64,000 bases of DNA from NCBI RefSeq assembly GCF_013394165.1, contig NZ_CP041330.1:1116001-1180000 (forward strand), in the 5' to 3' direction. This DNA comes from Pseudoalteromonas sp. Scap06 (GTDB lineage Bacteria > Pseudomonadota > Gammaproteobacteria > Enterobacterales > Alteromonadaceae). Shown here in pieces: positions 55,916 through 64,000 of the stretch. The notes below the pieces were generated by a model. It searched no databases. It was not told the origin of the DNA and saw nothing but the letters and a program-made list of their open reading frames with translations. A program made the translations under genes and the position numbers. Each line of letters opens with the position of its first letter. The stretch's first letter is position 1.

Positions 55916-55946
55916 TTGACCTATGTGTTACACATAGGTTTATTAT
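55916..55946 (+). promoter_or_regulatory. MerR-type promoter/operator of the merR-copA operon
   Basis: TTGACC (55916-55921) and TATTAT (55941-55946) are 19 bp apart, the overlong spacer typical of MerR-activated promoters. Between them lies a perfect dyad ACCTATGTG-TTA-CACATAGGT (55919-55939). The regulator would underwind this DNA on metal binding to bring -35 and -10 into phase. Confidence 0.85.
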
Positions 55947-55976
55947 GTTGTCATTACATAGCCAGCCAGAGGTTTA

Positions 55977-56417
55977 ATGATGTACGTAAAGCAATTAGCC
56001 AATACTATGGGCGTGACCCAAGACACAGTTCGTCATTACACGCGAATAAAGCTGCTTAATCCTATTCGTGGTGAGCGCAATGGTTATCAAGTGTATACCG
56101 CAGCCGATCAGCAACGTTTAAAGTTTATTATTAGTGCGCGTCAACTCGGTTTCTCAATAAAAGATATTCAACAAATTATTGCACAGTCGGAGCAAGGGCA
56201 GTGCCCTTGTCCGCTCACACGACAATTAATAGCAAAGCGACTAGAGGAAACAGAGCAGCACTTTCAAGAAACACTTAAATTACGCACGCGAATGCAAGCA
56301 GCGGTTAAACAGTGGGATAAATCGCCTGATGGGGCTGTAAGTGCAGATATATGTAGCTTAATAGAGACCTTTGTTGATCCAATCTCTGAAGTTAAAAATA
56401 CTAAGGAAGCGTTATGA
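55977..56417 (+). CDS. MerR-family metal-responsive regulator
   Basis: A 146-aa MerR regulator. N-terminal winged helix: [26 protein letters not shown], then [33 protein letters not shown] and a dimerisation helix. Candidate metal ligands are C76 and C78 (GQCPCPL) and C126 (ADICSL); this arrangement is not the CueR C112/C120 pair, so metal specificity is not certain although copA follows. Its own promoter carries the operator, so the operon is autoregulated. The stop overlaps copA (ATGA). Confidence 0.92.
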   Translation: MMYVKQLANTMGVTQDTVRHYTRIKLLNPIRGERNGYQVYTAADQQRLKFIISARQLGFSIKDIQQIIAQSEQGQCPCPLTRQLIAKRLEETEQHFQETLKLRTRMQAAVKQWDKSPDGAVSADICSLIETFVDPISEVKNTKEAL

Positions 56418-58654
56418 GTAATCAACCCACCACGCAAAACTTTATGATTGAAGGCGCAAATTGTGGCAGTTGCGTGGCTAAAATAGAGAAAGCACTGAAA
56501 AATGTAGAGGGTGCGCAGCGCGTTGAAATGAACTTTGCCGATCGAACTGTGCAAGTAGAAGGTTCGGCTAAGGCTGAGCAGCTAATGCACGCTGTCGCTG
56601 ATATTGGCTATCAAGCTAAACCTATGAACAGTGATTCTCAACAAGACGCCCTAGATGAAAAAGCCGAAGCTGATAACGCGCACTACAAAAAACTTATGCG
56701 CAATATGCTATTGGCATTGGGTTTGGGTGCGCCATTAATGCTTTATGGATTAATCTTTGATATGAGTGTCACTAGCAATGCCCAGCGTATTGGCTGGTTT
56801 ATTGTTGGAATGATGACGTTAGTCGTAATGATTGTGTCGGGTAAGCAATTTTATACTGGCGCATGGCAGTCATTTAAAAATCATACGGCTAATATGGATA
56901 CCTTGATTGCGCTTGGTACGGGAACAGCCTGGCTATATTCAATGGTGGTGGTGAGCATGCCAAGTCTATTACCAGAGGTGGCTAGGCACGTTTATTTTGA
57001 AGCCTCAGCAATGATCATAGGCTTAATTAGTCTTGGCTTAGCTTTTGAAGTAAAGGCGCGAGGGCGTACCTCTGAGGCGATTAAACGCTTAATTGGTTTA
57101 CAACCTAAAACGGCACGGGTGATCCGAGATAACCAAGAGCAAGATGTAGCTATAAGCCAAGTTATTAAAGGTGACTTGATTCGTGTCCGCCCTGGAGAGA
57201 AAATTTCAGTCGATGGAGATGTTATTGAAGGCAGCAGTACACTAGATGAATCAATGCTCACTGGTGAACCGATGCCGGTTAATAAGGATGAGGGTGACAA
57301 GGTTGTTGCTGGCAGTATTAATAAAAGTGGTACTTTGTTGTTTAAAGCAACCCATATAGGCAGCGAAACCACCTTAGCGAATATTATTAATATGGTTAAA
57401 CGTGCACAAAACTCTAAACCCTCAATTGGACGCTTAGCTGATGTTATTTCAGGCATATTTGTACCCACAGTGATGATTATTGCGGTGCTAGCAGGCTTAG
57501 CATGGCTTAATTTTGGCCCACAGCCGAGTATTGCTTATGCGGTTGTTGCAATAACCACAGTTTTAATTATTGCTTGCCCGTGTGCACTTGGTTTAGCTAC
57601 ACCGATGTCAATTATGGTCGGCATAGGTAAAGCTGCTCAGTCGGGTATACTTATTCGTAACGGTGAAGCGCTACAAACAACAGCTAAAATCACCACCATG
57701 ATCTTAGATAAAACAGGCACTATAACCGCTGGTAAGCCAACCGTGACCGATGTGGTTACGTTCAACCAAAGCGACAGTACCGAGGTGCTAAAGTTAGCAG
57801 CTAGCCTTGAAAGTAGTTCTGAGCATCCATTAGCCGAAGCCATTGTTAATTATGCTAAAAACCAAAATATCACCCTTGAAAAAGTCAGTAATTTTAATGC
57901 TATCACTGGACAAGGTGTGATCGGTACCATTAATGAGCAAAGCCTATTTTTTGGCAATCAGGCACTGATGAAAAGCCACAATATAGATATTGCAGAGGCA
58001 ATACCTCAAGCCGAGCAGCTTGCTAGCGCTGCTAAAACGCCGATGTACTTTGCTATTGGCAATCAATTACATGCCATAATCGCAGTTGCTGACCCAATAA
58101 AAGAAGATTCAGCTGAGGCCATTAAACGCTTACAAAATAAAGGTATGCAGGTGGTTATGCTGACAGGCGATAACCAAGCGACCGCTAAAGCCGTTGCCAG
58201 CAAAGTCGGTATTACAGACTTTATAGCGCAAGTAATGCCAGATGATAAAGCCAGTGAAGTGACTAAGCGTCAATCTCAAGGTGAAATTGTAGGCATGACT
58301 GGTGATGGTATAAATGATGCGCCAGCATTGGCACAAGCCGATGTTGGATTTGCCATTGGCACTGGCACAGATGTAGCTATTGAAAGTGCGGATATAACGC
58401 TGATGCGAGGCTCACTTCATGGTCTTGCAGATGCCATTGCAATTAGTGGCGCAACCATAACTAATATTAAACAAAATTTGTTTGGGGCGTTTGTTTATAA
58501 CATTGCGGGTATTCCGATTGCTGCAGGGCTGTTGTATCCGTTTTTTGGTTTACTACTAAACCCAGTCGTAGCTGGCGCGGCAATGGCTTTATCATCGCTT
58601 ACTGTAGTCACTAATGCAAACCGGTTACGTTATTTTAAAGCCAGTAACTCGTAA
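56414..58654 (+). CDS. copA: Copper-exporting P1B-type ATPase CopA
   Basis: A 746-aa inner-membrane Cu(I) exporter. One N-terminal heavy-metal domain with C17-G-S-C20 ([14 protein letters not shown]); eight spans; actuator [13 protein letters not shown]; transmembrane C388-P-C390 ([13 protein letters not shown]); phosphorylated Asp432 in [35 protein letters not shown]; and a C-terminal [17 protein letters not shown], marking Cu(I) specificity (P1B-1). Overlap with the MerR gene indicates copper-induced coexpression. A broken cupredoxin gene follows 23 bp downstream. Confidence 0.95.
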   Translation: MSNQPTTQNFMIEGANCGSCVAKIEKALKNVEGAQRVEMNFADRTVQVEGSAKAEQLMHAVADIGYQAKPMNSDSQQDALDEKAEADNAHYKKLMRNMLLALGLGAPLMLYGLIFDMSVTSNAQRIGWFIVGMMTLVVMIVSGKQFYTGAWQSFKNHTANMDTLIALGTGTAWLYSMVVVSMPSLLPEVARHVYFEASAMIIGLISLGLAFEVKARGRTSEAIKRLIGLQPKTARVIRDNQEQDVAISQVIKGDLIRVRPGEKISVDGDVIEGSSTLDESMLTGEPMPVNKDEGDKVVAGSINKSGTLLFKATHIGSETTLANIINMVKRAQNSKPSIGRLADVISGIFVPTVMIIAVLAGLAWLNFGPQPSIAYAVVAITTVLIIACPCALGLATPMSIMVGIGKAAQSGILIRNGEALQTTAKITTMILDKTGTITAGKPTVTDVVTFNQSDSTEVLKLAASLESSSEHPLAEAIVNYAKNQNITLEKVSNFNAITGQGVIGTINEQSLFFGNQALMKSHNIDIAEAIPQAEQLASAAKTPMYFAIGNQLHAIIAVADPIKEDSAEAIKRLQNKGMQVVMLTGDNQATAKAVASKVGITDFIAQVMPDDKASEVTKRQSQGEIVGMTGDGINDAPALAQADVGFAIGTGTDVAIESADITLMRGSLHGLADAIAISGATITNIKQNLFGAFVYNIAGIPIAAGLLYPFFGLLLNPVVAGAAMALSSLTVVTNANRLRYFKASNS

Positions 58655-58677
58655 CTTTATTTATAGGGGATTTAATT

Positions 58678-59022
58678 ATGTTATTAATTAATTTATTAGG
58701 CGTTTTACTTATTGTCGCTATTATTTATTGGTTTTGGTTGTATGAGCCGAAGTAAACAGTCATAGCAATCAAATAGCCATTACTGTGGGTAACGGGGTGT
58801 ATTATTATCCAGCGTATATTAAGGTAGCAGCGAACAGGACTCTGACCCTGAGCTTTAATTGACAAGACAGTTCTCCTTGCGCTGAAACAGTTCCCCGCTC
58901 AAACTTGTGAAACGCCAAGTATAGGTGAAAATGCGGCTATTGAATTACTTTCGCTTGATGTTGGAGAATATGCTTTTCATTGCTAAATACAAATGTTTAA
59001 AGGGAAGTTTTTGGTTTTTTAA
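58678..59022 (+). pseudogene. Decayed membrane-anchored cupredoxin gene behind copA
   Basis: An intact ORF of only 25 codons (58678-58755: INLLGVLLIVAIIYWFWLYE) with SD AGGGGA is the membrane anchor. In another frame (~58755-58895) QIAITVGNGVYYYPAYIKV then QDSSPCAETV follow, interrupted by TGA at 58860. In the first frame again, GENAAIELLSLDVGEYAFHC, a TAA at 58984, then QMFKGKFLVF end the domain. Together these fragments rebuild a single-span cupredoxin with the copper ligands C, H-C and M. Two frameshifts and two in-frame stops (plausibly CGA to TGA and CAA to TAA) show it is dead. The short ORF may still be translated. Confidence 0.78.
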
Positions 59023-59079
59023 TAAAACTAAACGTATCCCTGATGCGTATTCTCAAGCAGAAGACATAAAAGGTGTAGT

Positions 59080-59295
59080 ATGAATAAATTAAACCCTAAA
59101 AAACTGCTAAATAGTAAATGGACTGCCATCCCAGCTATTAATAAAGAAAAGCACTTTATTATTGTTGAGGTAGAATTTGATGAAGACGCTAATGTGATTG
59201 AATGTATCACTGAAGCGGTGATGTCAAAAAATCAATATCCTATTCAGTGGCGCGACTTAAAAGACGAACAAAGATGGCGCCAAGGCTGGAAGTGA
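59080..59295 (+). CDS. Small Trp-rich protein, TIGR02450 family
   Basis: A 71-aa cytoplasmic protein. NPKKLLNSKWTAIPAINKEKHFIIVEVEFDED near the N-terminus and WRDLKDEQRWRQGWK at the end are the pattern of the TIGR02450 Trp-rich small proteins. Function unknown. No strong SD (AAAGGTG 9 nt upstream). Its N-terminal MNKLNPKKLL fits relatives, so ATG 59080 is kept. Confidence 0.85.
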   Translation: MNKLNPKKLLNSKWTAIPAINKEKHFIIVEVEFDEDANVIECITEAVMSKNQYPIQWRDLKDEQRWRQGWK

Positions 59296-59832
59296 CCCCA
59301 TATACTCATGCCCAAATAAGTGGGTATGAGTGATATCAAATTAGTATCCCGCACGAGACTCATTCCTTACTTTTAGTATTTATTCGCCATACGGCGACAA
59401 ATCCTGCTTTTTCTCTCCCGGTTAAAAAAAATAATTTATATTTTTCTACAAATCAATTTAAGTTGTTTATTTTCAATTTGTTATCTATTTAATTTAACCT
59501 GTTTAATTTCGCGTTGTTAATTTGTTCAGTGGCGATTTATTCCTATAGCGGCTCAGTCTTGTTGTTTTGAGTTTAATTAGAGATAGATGTGTCTTTTTTA
59601 GATGATTTAAGTTGTTGAATTTTAATGGGTATTTTTTTAGTTAAAAGTAGCTGTTGCAAAAGAGCAACAAAATGTTGGGCATTTTTAAGTAAAAATCACA
59701 TTTTTATTTTTAACTTATTGTTTATAAATAAAAAATTAAACATGGCATCGAAGTTGTAATACCTAAGCTGTATTTAGCAAAAAGTGATTAAGCTTAACGC
59801 TTAACCTTACAACCCAATGAAGGAATTACGTT
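59296..59832 (+). promoter_or_regulatory. Long AT-rich region upstream of the EF-hand genes
   Basis: 537 bp without coding signal. A stem-loop ACTCATGCCCA...TGGGTATGAGT (~59304-59332) follows the Trp-rich gene. Further on are a dyad TGTTGC-AAAAGA-GCAACA (59652-59669), a very A/T-rich stretch (59695-59740) and a sigma-54-like TGGCAT-N5-TTGT (59743-59757) with an imperfect -12 element. The promoter of the EF-hand operon should be here; its type is uncertain. Confidence 0.4.
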
Positions 59833-60045
59833 ATGACAACATTTAAATCAACACTGGTATTAATGGCACTTGCTTCTTCATCTGTGGCGTTTGCTGCAAC
59901 AGATTTTGACACAATGGATGTGGATGGTAATGGCGCAATAAGCCAAGCTGAAGCATCAGTAGACGCTTCACTTATGAGTAAGTTTACTGAGCTTGATACG
60001 GATAAAAACGGCGAGCTTTCTAAAGCAGAATTTTCTAAGGCTTAA
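59833..60045 (+). CDS. Secreted EF-hand miniprotein 1
   Basis: A 70-aa protein: signal peptide (STLVLMALASSSVAFA, cleaved near residue 21) and a ~49-aa mature part with two canonical 12-residue EF-hand loops, D29-VDGNGAISQA-E40 and D55-TDKNGELSKA-E66, joined by a short helix. All calcium-ligand positions (1, 3, 5, 12) are filled. SD AAGGAAT precedes the ATG. It is the first of three tandem paralogues with near-identical signal peptides, so local duplication. Likely a periplasmic or extracellular calcium-binding protein; partner unknown. Confidence 0.9.
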   Translation: MTTFKSTLVLMALASSSVAFAATDFDTMDVDGNGAISQAEASVDASLMSKFTELDTDKNGELSKAEFSKA

Positions 60046-60054
60046 AAGGCCAAT

Positions 60055-60154
60055 GCTCAACGCTATTACATATTCTGAGTTGCCAAAGACAACCTAAATA
60101 GGCAAGGGAGCCTATGAAAGAGAATAACTAGGATGTACGGTTGTAGCGTTGAGT
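60055..60154 (+). ncRNA. Candidate structured RNA between EF-hand genes 1 and 2
   Basis: The segment can fold into nested helices. P1 is CTCAACGCTA (60056-60065) with TAGCGTTGAG (60144-60153), extended by a G-U pair. P2 is TATTCT (60071-60076) with AGAATA (60121-60126). Inside P2 are two hairpins: GTTG...CAAC (~60080-60094) and ATAGGC-AAGGGA-GCCTAT (60098-60115). This gives a multibranch junction. I do not recognise it as a known riboswitch class. It lies in the mRNA between two genes, so it could be a cis-regulator, processing site or decayed repeat. Confidence 0.4.
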
Positions 60155-60200
60155 TAATTAATTTATACCCAAACATTGCATACTTTGAAGGATTAATATT

Positions 60201-60413
60201 ATGAAAAAATTACAGTCAACTCTTGTACTTATGGCACTTGCTTCTTCATCAGCAGTATTTGCCAGCACAGACTTTGAGACTCTTGATGTAGATGGTAGTG
60301 GCGCAATTAGCCAAGCTGAAGCCTCGGTTGCGGCCGAACTTATGGAGCAGTTTGCAGAGCTGGATGGTGATGGCAATGGTGAACTTTCTAAAGACGAATT
60401 TTCAGCATACTAA
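60201..60413 (+). CDS. Secreted EF-hand miniprotein 2
   Basis: A 70-aa paralogue of the preceding protein: signal peptide (STLVLMALASSSAVFA), then two EF-hand loops D-VDGSGAISQA-E and D-GDGNGELSKD-E. The mature part is slightly more acidic than copy 1 and ends SAY. SD AAGGAT precedes ATG 60201. It is separated from copy 1 by a 155-bp gap with possible RNA structure and from copy 3 by 69 bp. Confidence 0.9.
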   Translation: MKKLQSTLVLMALASSSAVFASTDFETLDVDGSGAISQAEASVAAELMEQFAELDGDGNGELSKDEFSAY

Positions 60414-60482
60414 CTTTCTAATTCCCTAAGGATCTTTGAAAAGGATTTCTTACCCACTTTTTTATTAAGCTAAGGATTTATT

Positions 60483-60698
60483 ATGAAAACATTTACTAAA
60501 ACGCTTGCTTTAATTGCACTTGCTTCGTCTTCTGCCGCTTTTGCTGCGGTTGACTTTGATTCTTTCGATACTGATGGCGACGGCGTTATTAGCCAGCCTG
60601 AAGCACAAACTAATTCGCAACTAGCTAAATTATTTGATGACTTAGATATTGACGGGAATGGCGAATTATCTAAGCAAGAATTTGCCAAAGTTCAGTAA
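60483..60698 (+). CDS. Secreted EF-hand miniprotein 3
   Basis: A 71-aa paralogue: signal peptide (TLALIALASSSAAFA) and two EF-hand loops, D-TDGDGVISQP-E and D-IDGNGELSKQ-E. It is the most diverged of the three. SD AAGGAT precedes ATG 60483. The group ends at a shared terminator. Confidence 0.9.
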   Translation: MKTFTKTLALIALASSSAAFAAVDFDSFDTDGDGVISQPEAQTNSQLAKLFDDLDIDGNGELSKQEFAKVQ

Positions 60699-60728
60699 CA
60701 AACACGCACAATCTTTAACGATACAGAT

Positions 60729-60762
60729 AAAAGCAGCCGAATAATTTCTCGGCTGCTTTTTT
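60729..60762. terminator. Bidirectional terminator between EF-hand genes and M28 peptidase
   Basis: AAAAGCAGCCGA (60729-60740), short loop, TCGGCTGCTTTTTT: 12-bp stem, T-tract on one strand and A-tract (T-tract of the minus strand) on the other. Serves both convergent units. Confidence 0.92.
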
Positions 60763-60764
60763 AT

Positions 60765-62375
60765 TTACTTATCTTCTAAACGTTTGGTTTTAAAATCAGA
60801 TTCATTTATCCACTTAGGCCAGTCGCCATTATTGGCAAGTTGACTGGCTATATCTATAACCAGCTCGATATCTTGTTTTGCACCAGCTAGTGACCATGTA
60901 TCTGAATAGTCGTCGGCTTCTTTATGGTATTTATGACTGATGTAGTCAGGGTCGGTATCACCTAAGCTCATAAACAGTAAACTTGGCACGCCTTGTTTAG
61001 CGAGTGAGAAATGATCTGATCTAAAAAACAATCCATTTTGTGGGCGAGGATCCATTTTTACCACGCGTCCTTGTGCTTTAGCCGCGCTTGCTAAGTAATG
61101 CTCCATTTCGGATAAGTTGCTACCGTATTGCAAAATATAATCGGTTTCATCGAGCACGTTCATACCATCGATATTTAATAATCCGACCATTTTTTTAGTG
61201 GCAATCATATTCCCATTGGCAAATTCTTCTGAGCCGATTAGACCTGTTTCTTCGGCGGTAAAGTTAGCAAACAGGATTGAGCGCTTAAACGGCTTTTGCT
61301 GATGCATCTTGCTCATAATGCGAGCAATTTCAAGCGTTGCTGCAGTGCCTGAAGCATTATCGACTGCGCCATTATAAATTTTAGGTCCACTGTCGGTTTG
61401 TTTAGTACCAAAATGGTCCCAATGGGCACTAATAATAACGTATTCGTCAGGGGTTTCACTGCCTGTAATTTGTGCAACCACATTATGTGATTTAGCGTGT
61501 GACACTTCATTTTTAAATGCAAGGTTCGCCTTTAAGTTCAATTCCTTGGCTTGAAATTGCTTACTTAATGCGTGTTGCTTTAATTGTTGATAATTTAAGT
61601 TTGCCGATGCGAATACTTGTTCAGCCGCATTAAGTGTTAACCAGCCCATAACTGGCAGTTCAGATGCATTAAGGTTGTTGTCCATCAAGCTATACTTGGT
61701 GCCCGTGTTTGAGCTTTCAACCACGCCCCAAGGGTATGCGGCTGGGGCTGTTTCATGAACAATAAATACCGCTTTTGCACCTTGGCGCGCGGCTTCTTCA
61801 TATTTATAAGTCCAGCGGCCATAGTAGGTCATGGCATTGCCTGTAAATAGTGTATCGTCTTGGGTGGCAAAGCCCGGATCGTTCACCAGCACAATAACGG
61901 TTTTATCGGTTACATCAACATTGGCATAGTCATTCCAGTTATATTCTGGCGCGTTAATCCCATAGCCAACAAACACAATATCGCTATTGCGTACATCAAT
62001 AATCGGCTGTAACTGCTTTGTACGGGCGGTGAAGTCTTTACCTGCAGTAAAGCTAAGCTCTCCCATAGTTAATTGCATTTTTTGATCTGCAGTTAGCATG
62101 GCCATTTTAACTGGCTGTAAATATTTCCCTTGATACGCGCCAGACAACCCCATAGCTTGGTATTGCTCACTTAAATAACCAACGGTTTTAACTTCACCTA
62201 AGGTAAGTGGGCCGCGTCCTTCAAAGTCATCTGATGCTAAGGTTTTAATATGCTGCTTAAGATTGTTTAAACTAACGCCTGAGCTGTTTTCAAGAGATGA
62301 AGCTGGCGTTGTAGGCTCAGAGCAACCCGTTAGTGCACTAGCTAAAAAAAGTGCAGTGATTTTTATATAAGACAT
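60765..62375 (-). CDS. M28-family metallopeptidase lipoprotein
   Basis: A 536-aa exported aminopeptidase-like enzyme. Lipobox LTGC places Cys18 as the lipid anchor. A PA (protease-associated) domain (~125-260) is inserted before the catalytic M28 domain (~295-530). Zinc ligands are in ISAHWDHFG, GAVDNASGTA, NFTAEETGLIGSEEF, LNIDGMN and RSDHFSLAKQGVPSLLF. It probably trims peptides at the cell surface or in the periplasm as part of protein scavenging. Monocistronic; 160 bp divergent from the GH109-type gene. Confidence 0.94.
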   Translation of the reverse strand: MSYIKITALFLASALTGCSEPTTPASSLENSSGVSLNNLKQHIKTLASDDFEGRGPLTLGEVKTVGYLSEQYQAMGLSGAYQGKYLQPVKMAMLTADQKMQLTMGELSFTAGKDFTARTKQLQPIIDVRNSDIVFVGYGINAPEYNWNDYANVDVTDKTVIVLVNDPGFATQDDTLFTGNAMTYYGRWTYKYEEAARQGAKAVFIVHETAPAAYPWGVVESSNTGTKYSLMDNNLNASELPVMGWLTLNAAEQVFASANLNYQQLKQHALSKQFQAKELNLKANLAFKNEVSHAKSHNVVAQITGSETPDEYVIISAHWDHFGTKQTDSGPKIYNGAVDNASGTAATLEIARIMSKMHQQKPFKRSILFANFTAEETGLIGSEEFANGNMIATKKMVGLLNIDGMNVLDETDYILQYGSNLSEMEHYLASAAKAQGRVVKMDPRPQNGLFFRSDHFSLAKQGVPSLLFMSLGDTDPDYISHKYHKEADDYSDTWSLAGAKQDIELVIDIASQLANNGDWPKWINESDFKTKRLEDK

Positions 62376-62535
62376 AACTACTTAAAATAATAATTTTTTC
62401 GACTATAACCCCAAGTAACCGTTAAATGCGAATTTTTATCTCTTTTAACCTTATTTTTATGTCGCTTACCTCTTCACCTATTTACCCGTTCATCGCCTTT
62501 AGGTAAGTTAAAACAATAACAAAAGGGATAAAGCA

Positions 62536-63906
62536 ATGAAGCAATTTAATCGTCGAGACTTTTTAAAAGCAGCCAGTGTTGCCGCAGCTGCAGGTGTAGT
62601 GAGTGGTTGTGCATCAAGTGGAAGTGCTAATGCAAGCGCACCAAAACAGCAAGGGCGCAGCGTTATTGGTTTAGTCGCGCCTAAAATGGATGTGGTTAGA
62701 GTGGGCTTTATTGGTGTGGGTCAGCGCGGTTATGGACATGTAAAGCGCATGAGCCATATTGAAGGTGCGCAAATAGTCGCTATTTGTGACACGCACACTG
62801 AGGTGCTAGAGCGAGCTGCCAATTATTTAGTTGATAAAGGGATAGCTAAGCCGGCGTTATATACTGGCACTGAGCGGGCCTATCAACAAATGCTTGAACG
62901 ACAAGACATAGATATAGTCATTATTTCTACTCCTTGGGCATGGCATGCACCTATGGCTATCGATACTATGAACAGCGCAAAACATGCTTTTGTTGAAGTG
63001 CCCTTGGCACTGACTGTTGACGAAATGTGGCAGATTGTAGATACCGCCGAACGTACTCAAAAAAATTGCATGATGATGGAAAATGTGAATTACGGTCGCG
63101 ACGAGTTAATGGTATTAAACATGGTGCGCCAAGGTGTATTTGGGGAGCTGTTACATGGCGAAGCGGCCTATATTCATGAGCTTCGTTGGCAAATGAAAGA
63201 GCTTGAGCACAAAACAGGCTCATGGCGAACGCAATGGCATGCAAAACGTGATGGTAACTTATACCCGACCCATGGATTAGGCCCTGTATCGCAATATATG
63301 AATATAAACCGTGGCGATAGGTTTGATTTTTTAACCTCAATGAGCTCACCTTCGCTGGGTAGAAGTGCCTATGCACAACGTGAATTTGCAGCGGATCATT
63401 CCCGAAATCAGCTTAATTATATTGCCGGTGATATGAACACGACACTGATTAAAACTCTCAAGGGGCGCAGTATTATGGTACAGCACGATACAACAACCCC
63501 TCGGCCATACTCTCGACATAATTTAATCCAAGGGACGAATGGGGTGTTTGCCGGTTTCCCTAATCGTATTGCGCTTGAAAATGGCGGATCAACAAGCTTT
63601 CATGAGTGGGATTATGATATGAGCGCATGGTATGAGCAGTACGACCATCCCCTATGGATTAAAATGGGTGAAGAAGCACAGCGCAATGGCGGCCACGGGG
63701 GCATGGACTTTTTAATGTTTTGGCGAATGATTTATTGCCTAAGAAATGGCGAACCGCTGGATCAGGACGTTTACGATGGCGCAGCGTGGTCGGTTATTTC
63801 ACCATTATCAGCCCAGTCTGTGAGTGAGCGTAGCCGTTCAATTGATATTCCCGACTTTACTCGTGGTGCATGGCAAACAGCAAAGCCTTTAAGCATTGTA
63901 AGCTAA
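62536..63906 (+). CDS. Tat-exported Gfo/Idh/MocA oxidoreductase, GH109 type
   Basis: A 456-aa protein with a twin-arginine signal ([17 protein letters not shown]) ending in a lipobox-like VVSGC (Cys25), so Tat-exported and perhaps lipidated. The Rossmann NAD site is [46 protein letters not shown] and [14 protein letters not shown] are marks of the GH109 family, whose founding members are NAD-dependent alpha-N-acetylgalactosaminidases. Tat export fits delivery of folded, NAD-loaded enzyme. The true substrate here is not proven. SD AAAGGGA precedes ATG 62536. Confidence 0.9.
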   Translation: MKQFNRRDFLKAASVAAAAGVVSGCASSGSANASAPKQQGRSVIGLVAPKMDVVRVGFIGVGQRGYGHVKRMSHIEGAQIVAICDTHTEVLERAANYLVDKGIAKPALYTGTERAYQQMLERQDIDIVIISTPWAWHAPMAIDTMNSAKHAFVEVPLALTVDEMWQIVDTAERTQKNCMMMENVNYGRDELMVLNMVRQGVFGELLHGEAAYIHELRWQMKELEHKTGSWRTQWHAKRDGNLYPTHGLGPVSQYMNINRGDRFDFLTSMSSPSLGRSAYAQREFAADHSRNQLNYIAGDMNTTLIKTLKGRSIMVQHDTTTPRPYSRHNLIQGTNGVFAGFPNRIALENGGSTSFHEWDYDMSAWYEQYDHPLWIKMGEEAQRNGGHGGMDFLMFWRMIYCLRNGEPLDQDVYDGAAWSVISPLSAQSVSERSRSIDIPDFTRGAWQTAKPLSIVS

Positions 63907-63923
63907 GGTTTATAGCAGGCACA

Positions 63924-63949
63924 AAAAAAGAGCGCATGCGCTCTTTTTT
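63924..63949. terminator. Palindromic terminator after the GH109-type gene
   Basis: AAAAAAGAGCGCAT / ATGCGCTCTTTTTT, a perfect 13-bp-armed palindrome 17 bp after the stop, usable in both directions. Confidence 0.9.
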
Positions 63950-64000
63950 ATTTAACAGTTTATTACAGTAGGGATCAGCTACTTCTTACATCTACTTTTA

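Noticed and set aside
58678..58755. A free-standing 25-aa membrane micropeptide after copA
   Set aside because: The following DNA in another frame encodes the rest of a cupredoxin, so the short ORF is best read as the anchor of a pseudogene, not an independent KdpF-like peptide.

Overview
The window looks like a chromosomal segment of a marine gammaproteobacterium close to Pseudoalteromonas. The basis is the AT-leaning base composition, the housekeeping synteny (metY-rimP-nusA-infB-rbfA-truB-rpsO-pnp-nlpI; smrB divergent from prmB-aroC; epmC next to yfcL), and the accessory set (EfpL, AbgT-type transporter, Mrp antiporter, GH109 oxidoreductase, M28 lipoprotein, EF-hand miniproteins). Species assignment is inference; there is no 16S gene here. 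I see no prophage, integrase, transposase or CRISPR array.

Left part (1-12.7 kb): an accessory cluster on the plus strand. It holds the end of a phytanoyl-CoA-dioxygenase-like gene, a PRMT-like SAM methyltransferase, a formyltransferase, an orphan 159-aa protein, a phage-tail-collar (Mdp-like) protein, and a giant 2691-aa surface protein. The giant protein carries tandem repeats, RTX-like, cadherin/tandem-95 and Calx-beta-like modules, a choice-of-anchor-U-like domain, an internal GlyGly-CTERM-like sorting signal, then a second signal-peptide-like stretch and an outer-membrane beta-barrel. This is the most unusual locus in the window.

12.8-28.6 kb: efpL, a small membrane protein, a PAS-GGDEF-EAL protein, an M16 peptidase, sixA, an AEC transporter, smrB, prmB-aroC, DUF4112, a secreted 2H phosphoesterase-like protein, epmC with an overlapping ATP-NAD-kinase-family gene and yfcL, and an AbgT transporter. 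A MITE-like palindromic repeat lies between smrB and prmB.

28.6-37.6 kb: a hypothetical membrane protein, deaD, grxA, and an ibpA-type small heat-shock gene with a recognisable sigma-32 promoter and a ROSE-like RNA thermometer. Then comes a translationally coupled minus-strand operon (secreted PLC/P1-fold hydrolase, parvulin-like foldase, membrane-anchored coiled-coil protein) and an FeS-type photolyase. Two inverted copies of a ~180-200 bp dispersed element flank this region.

37.5-49.1 kb: the transcription/translation superoperon, starting with initiator tRNA-fMet and three consecutive terminator-like hairpins before rimP. It ends with nlpI overlapping a gene for a secreted zinc metallopeptidase. 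deaD, which follows nlpI in E. coli, lies instead ~18 kb away on the other strand.

49.4-64 kb: a six-gene Mrp antiporter operon with an A-B fusion, a DUF2059 protein, a MerR-copA copper operon with a textbook MerR operator, and a decayed membrane-anchored cupredoxin gene directly behind copA. These are followed by a Trp-rich small protein, three tandem secreted EF-hand miniproteins with a possible structured RNA between the first two, an M28 lipoprotein peptidase, and a Tat-exported GH109-type oxidoreductase.
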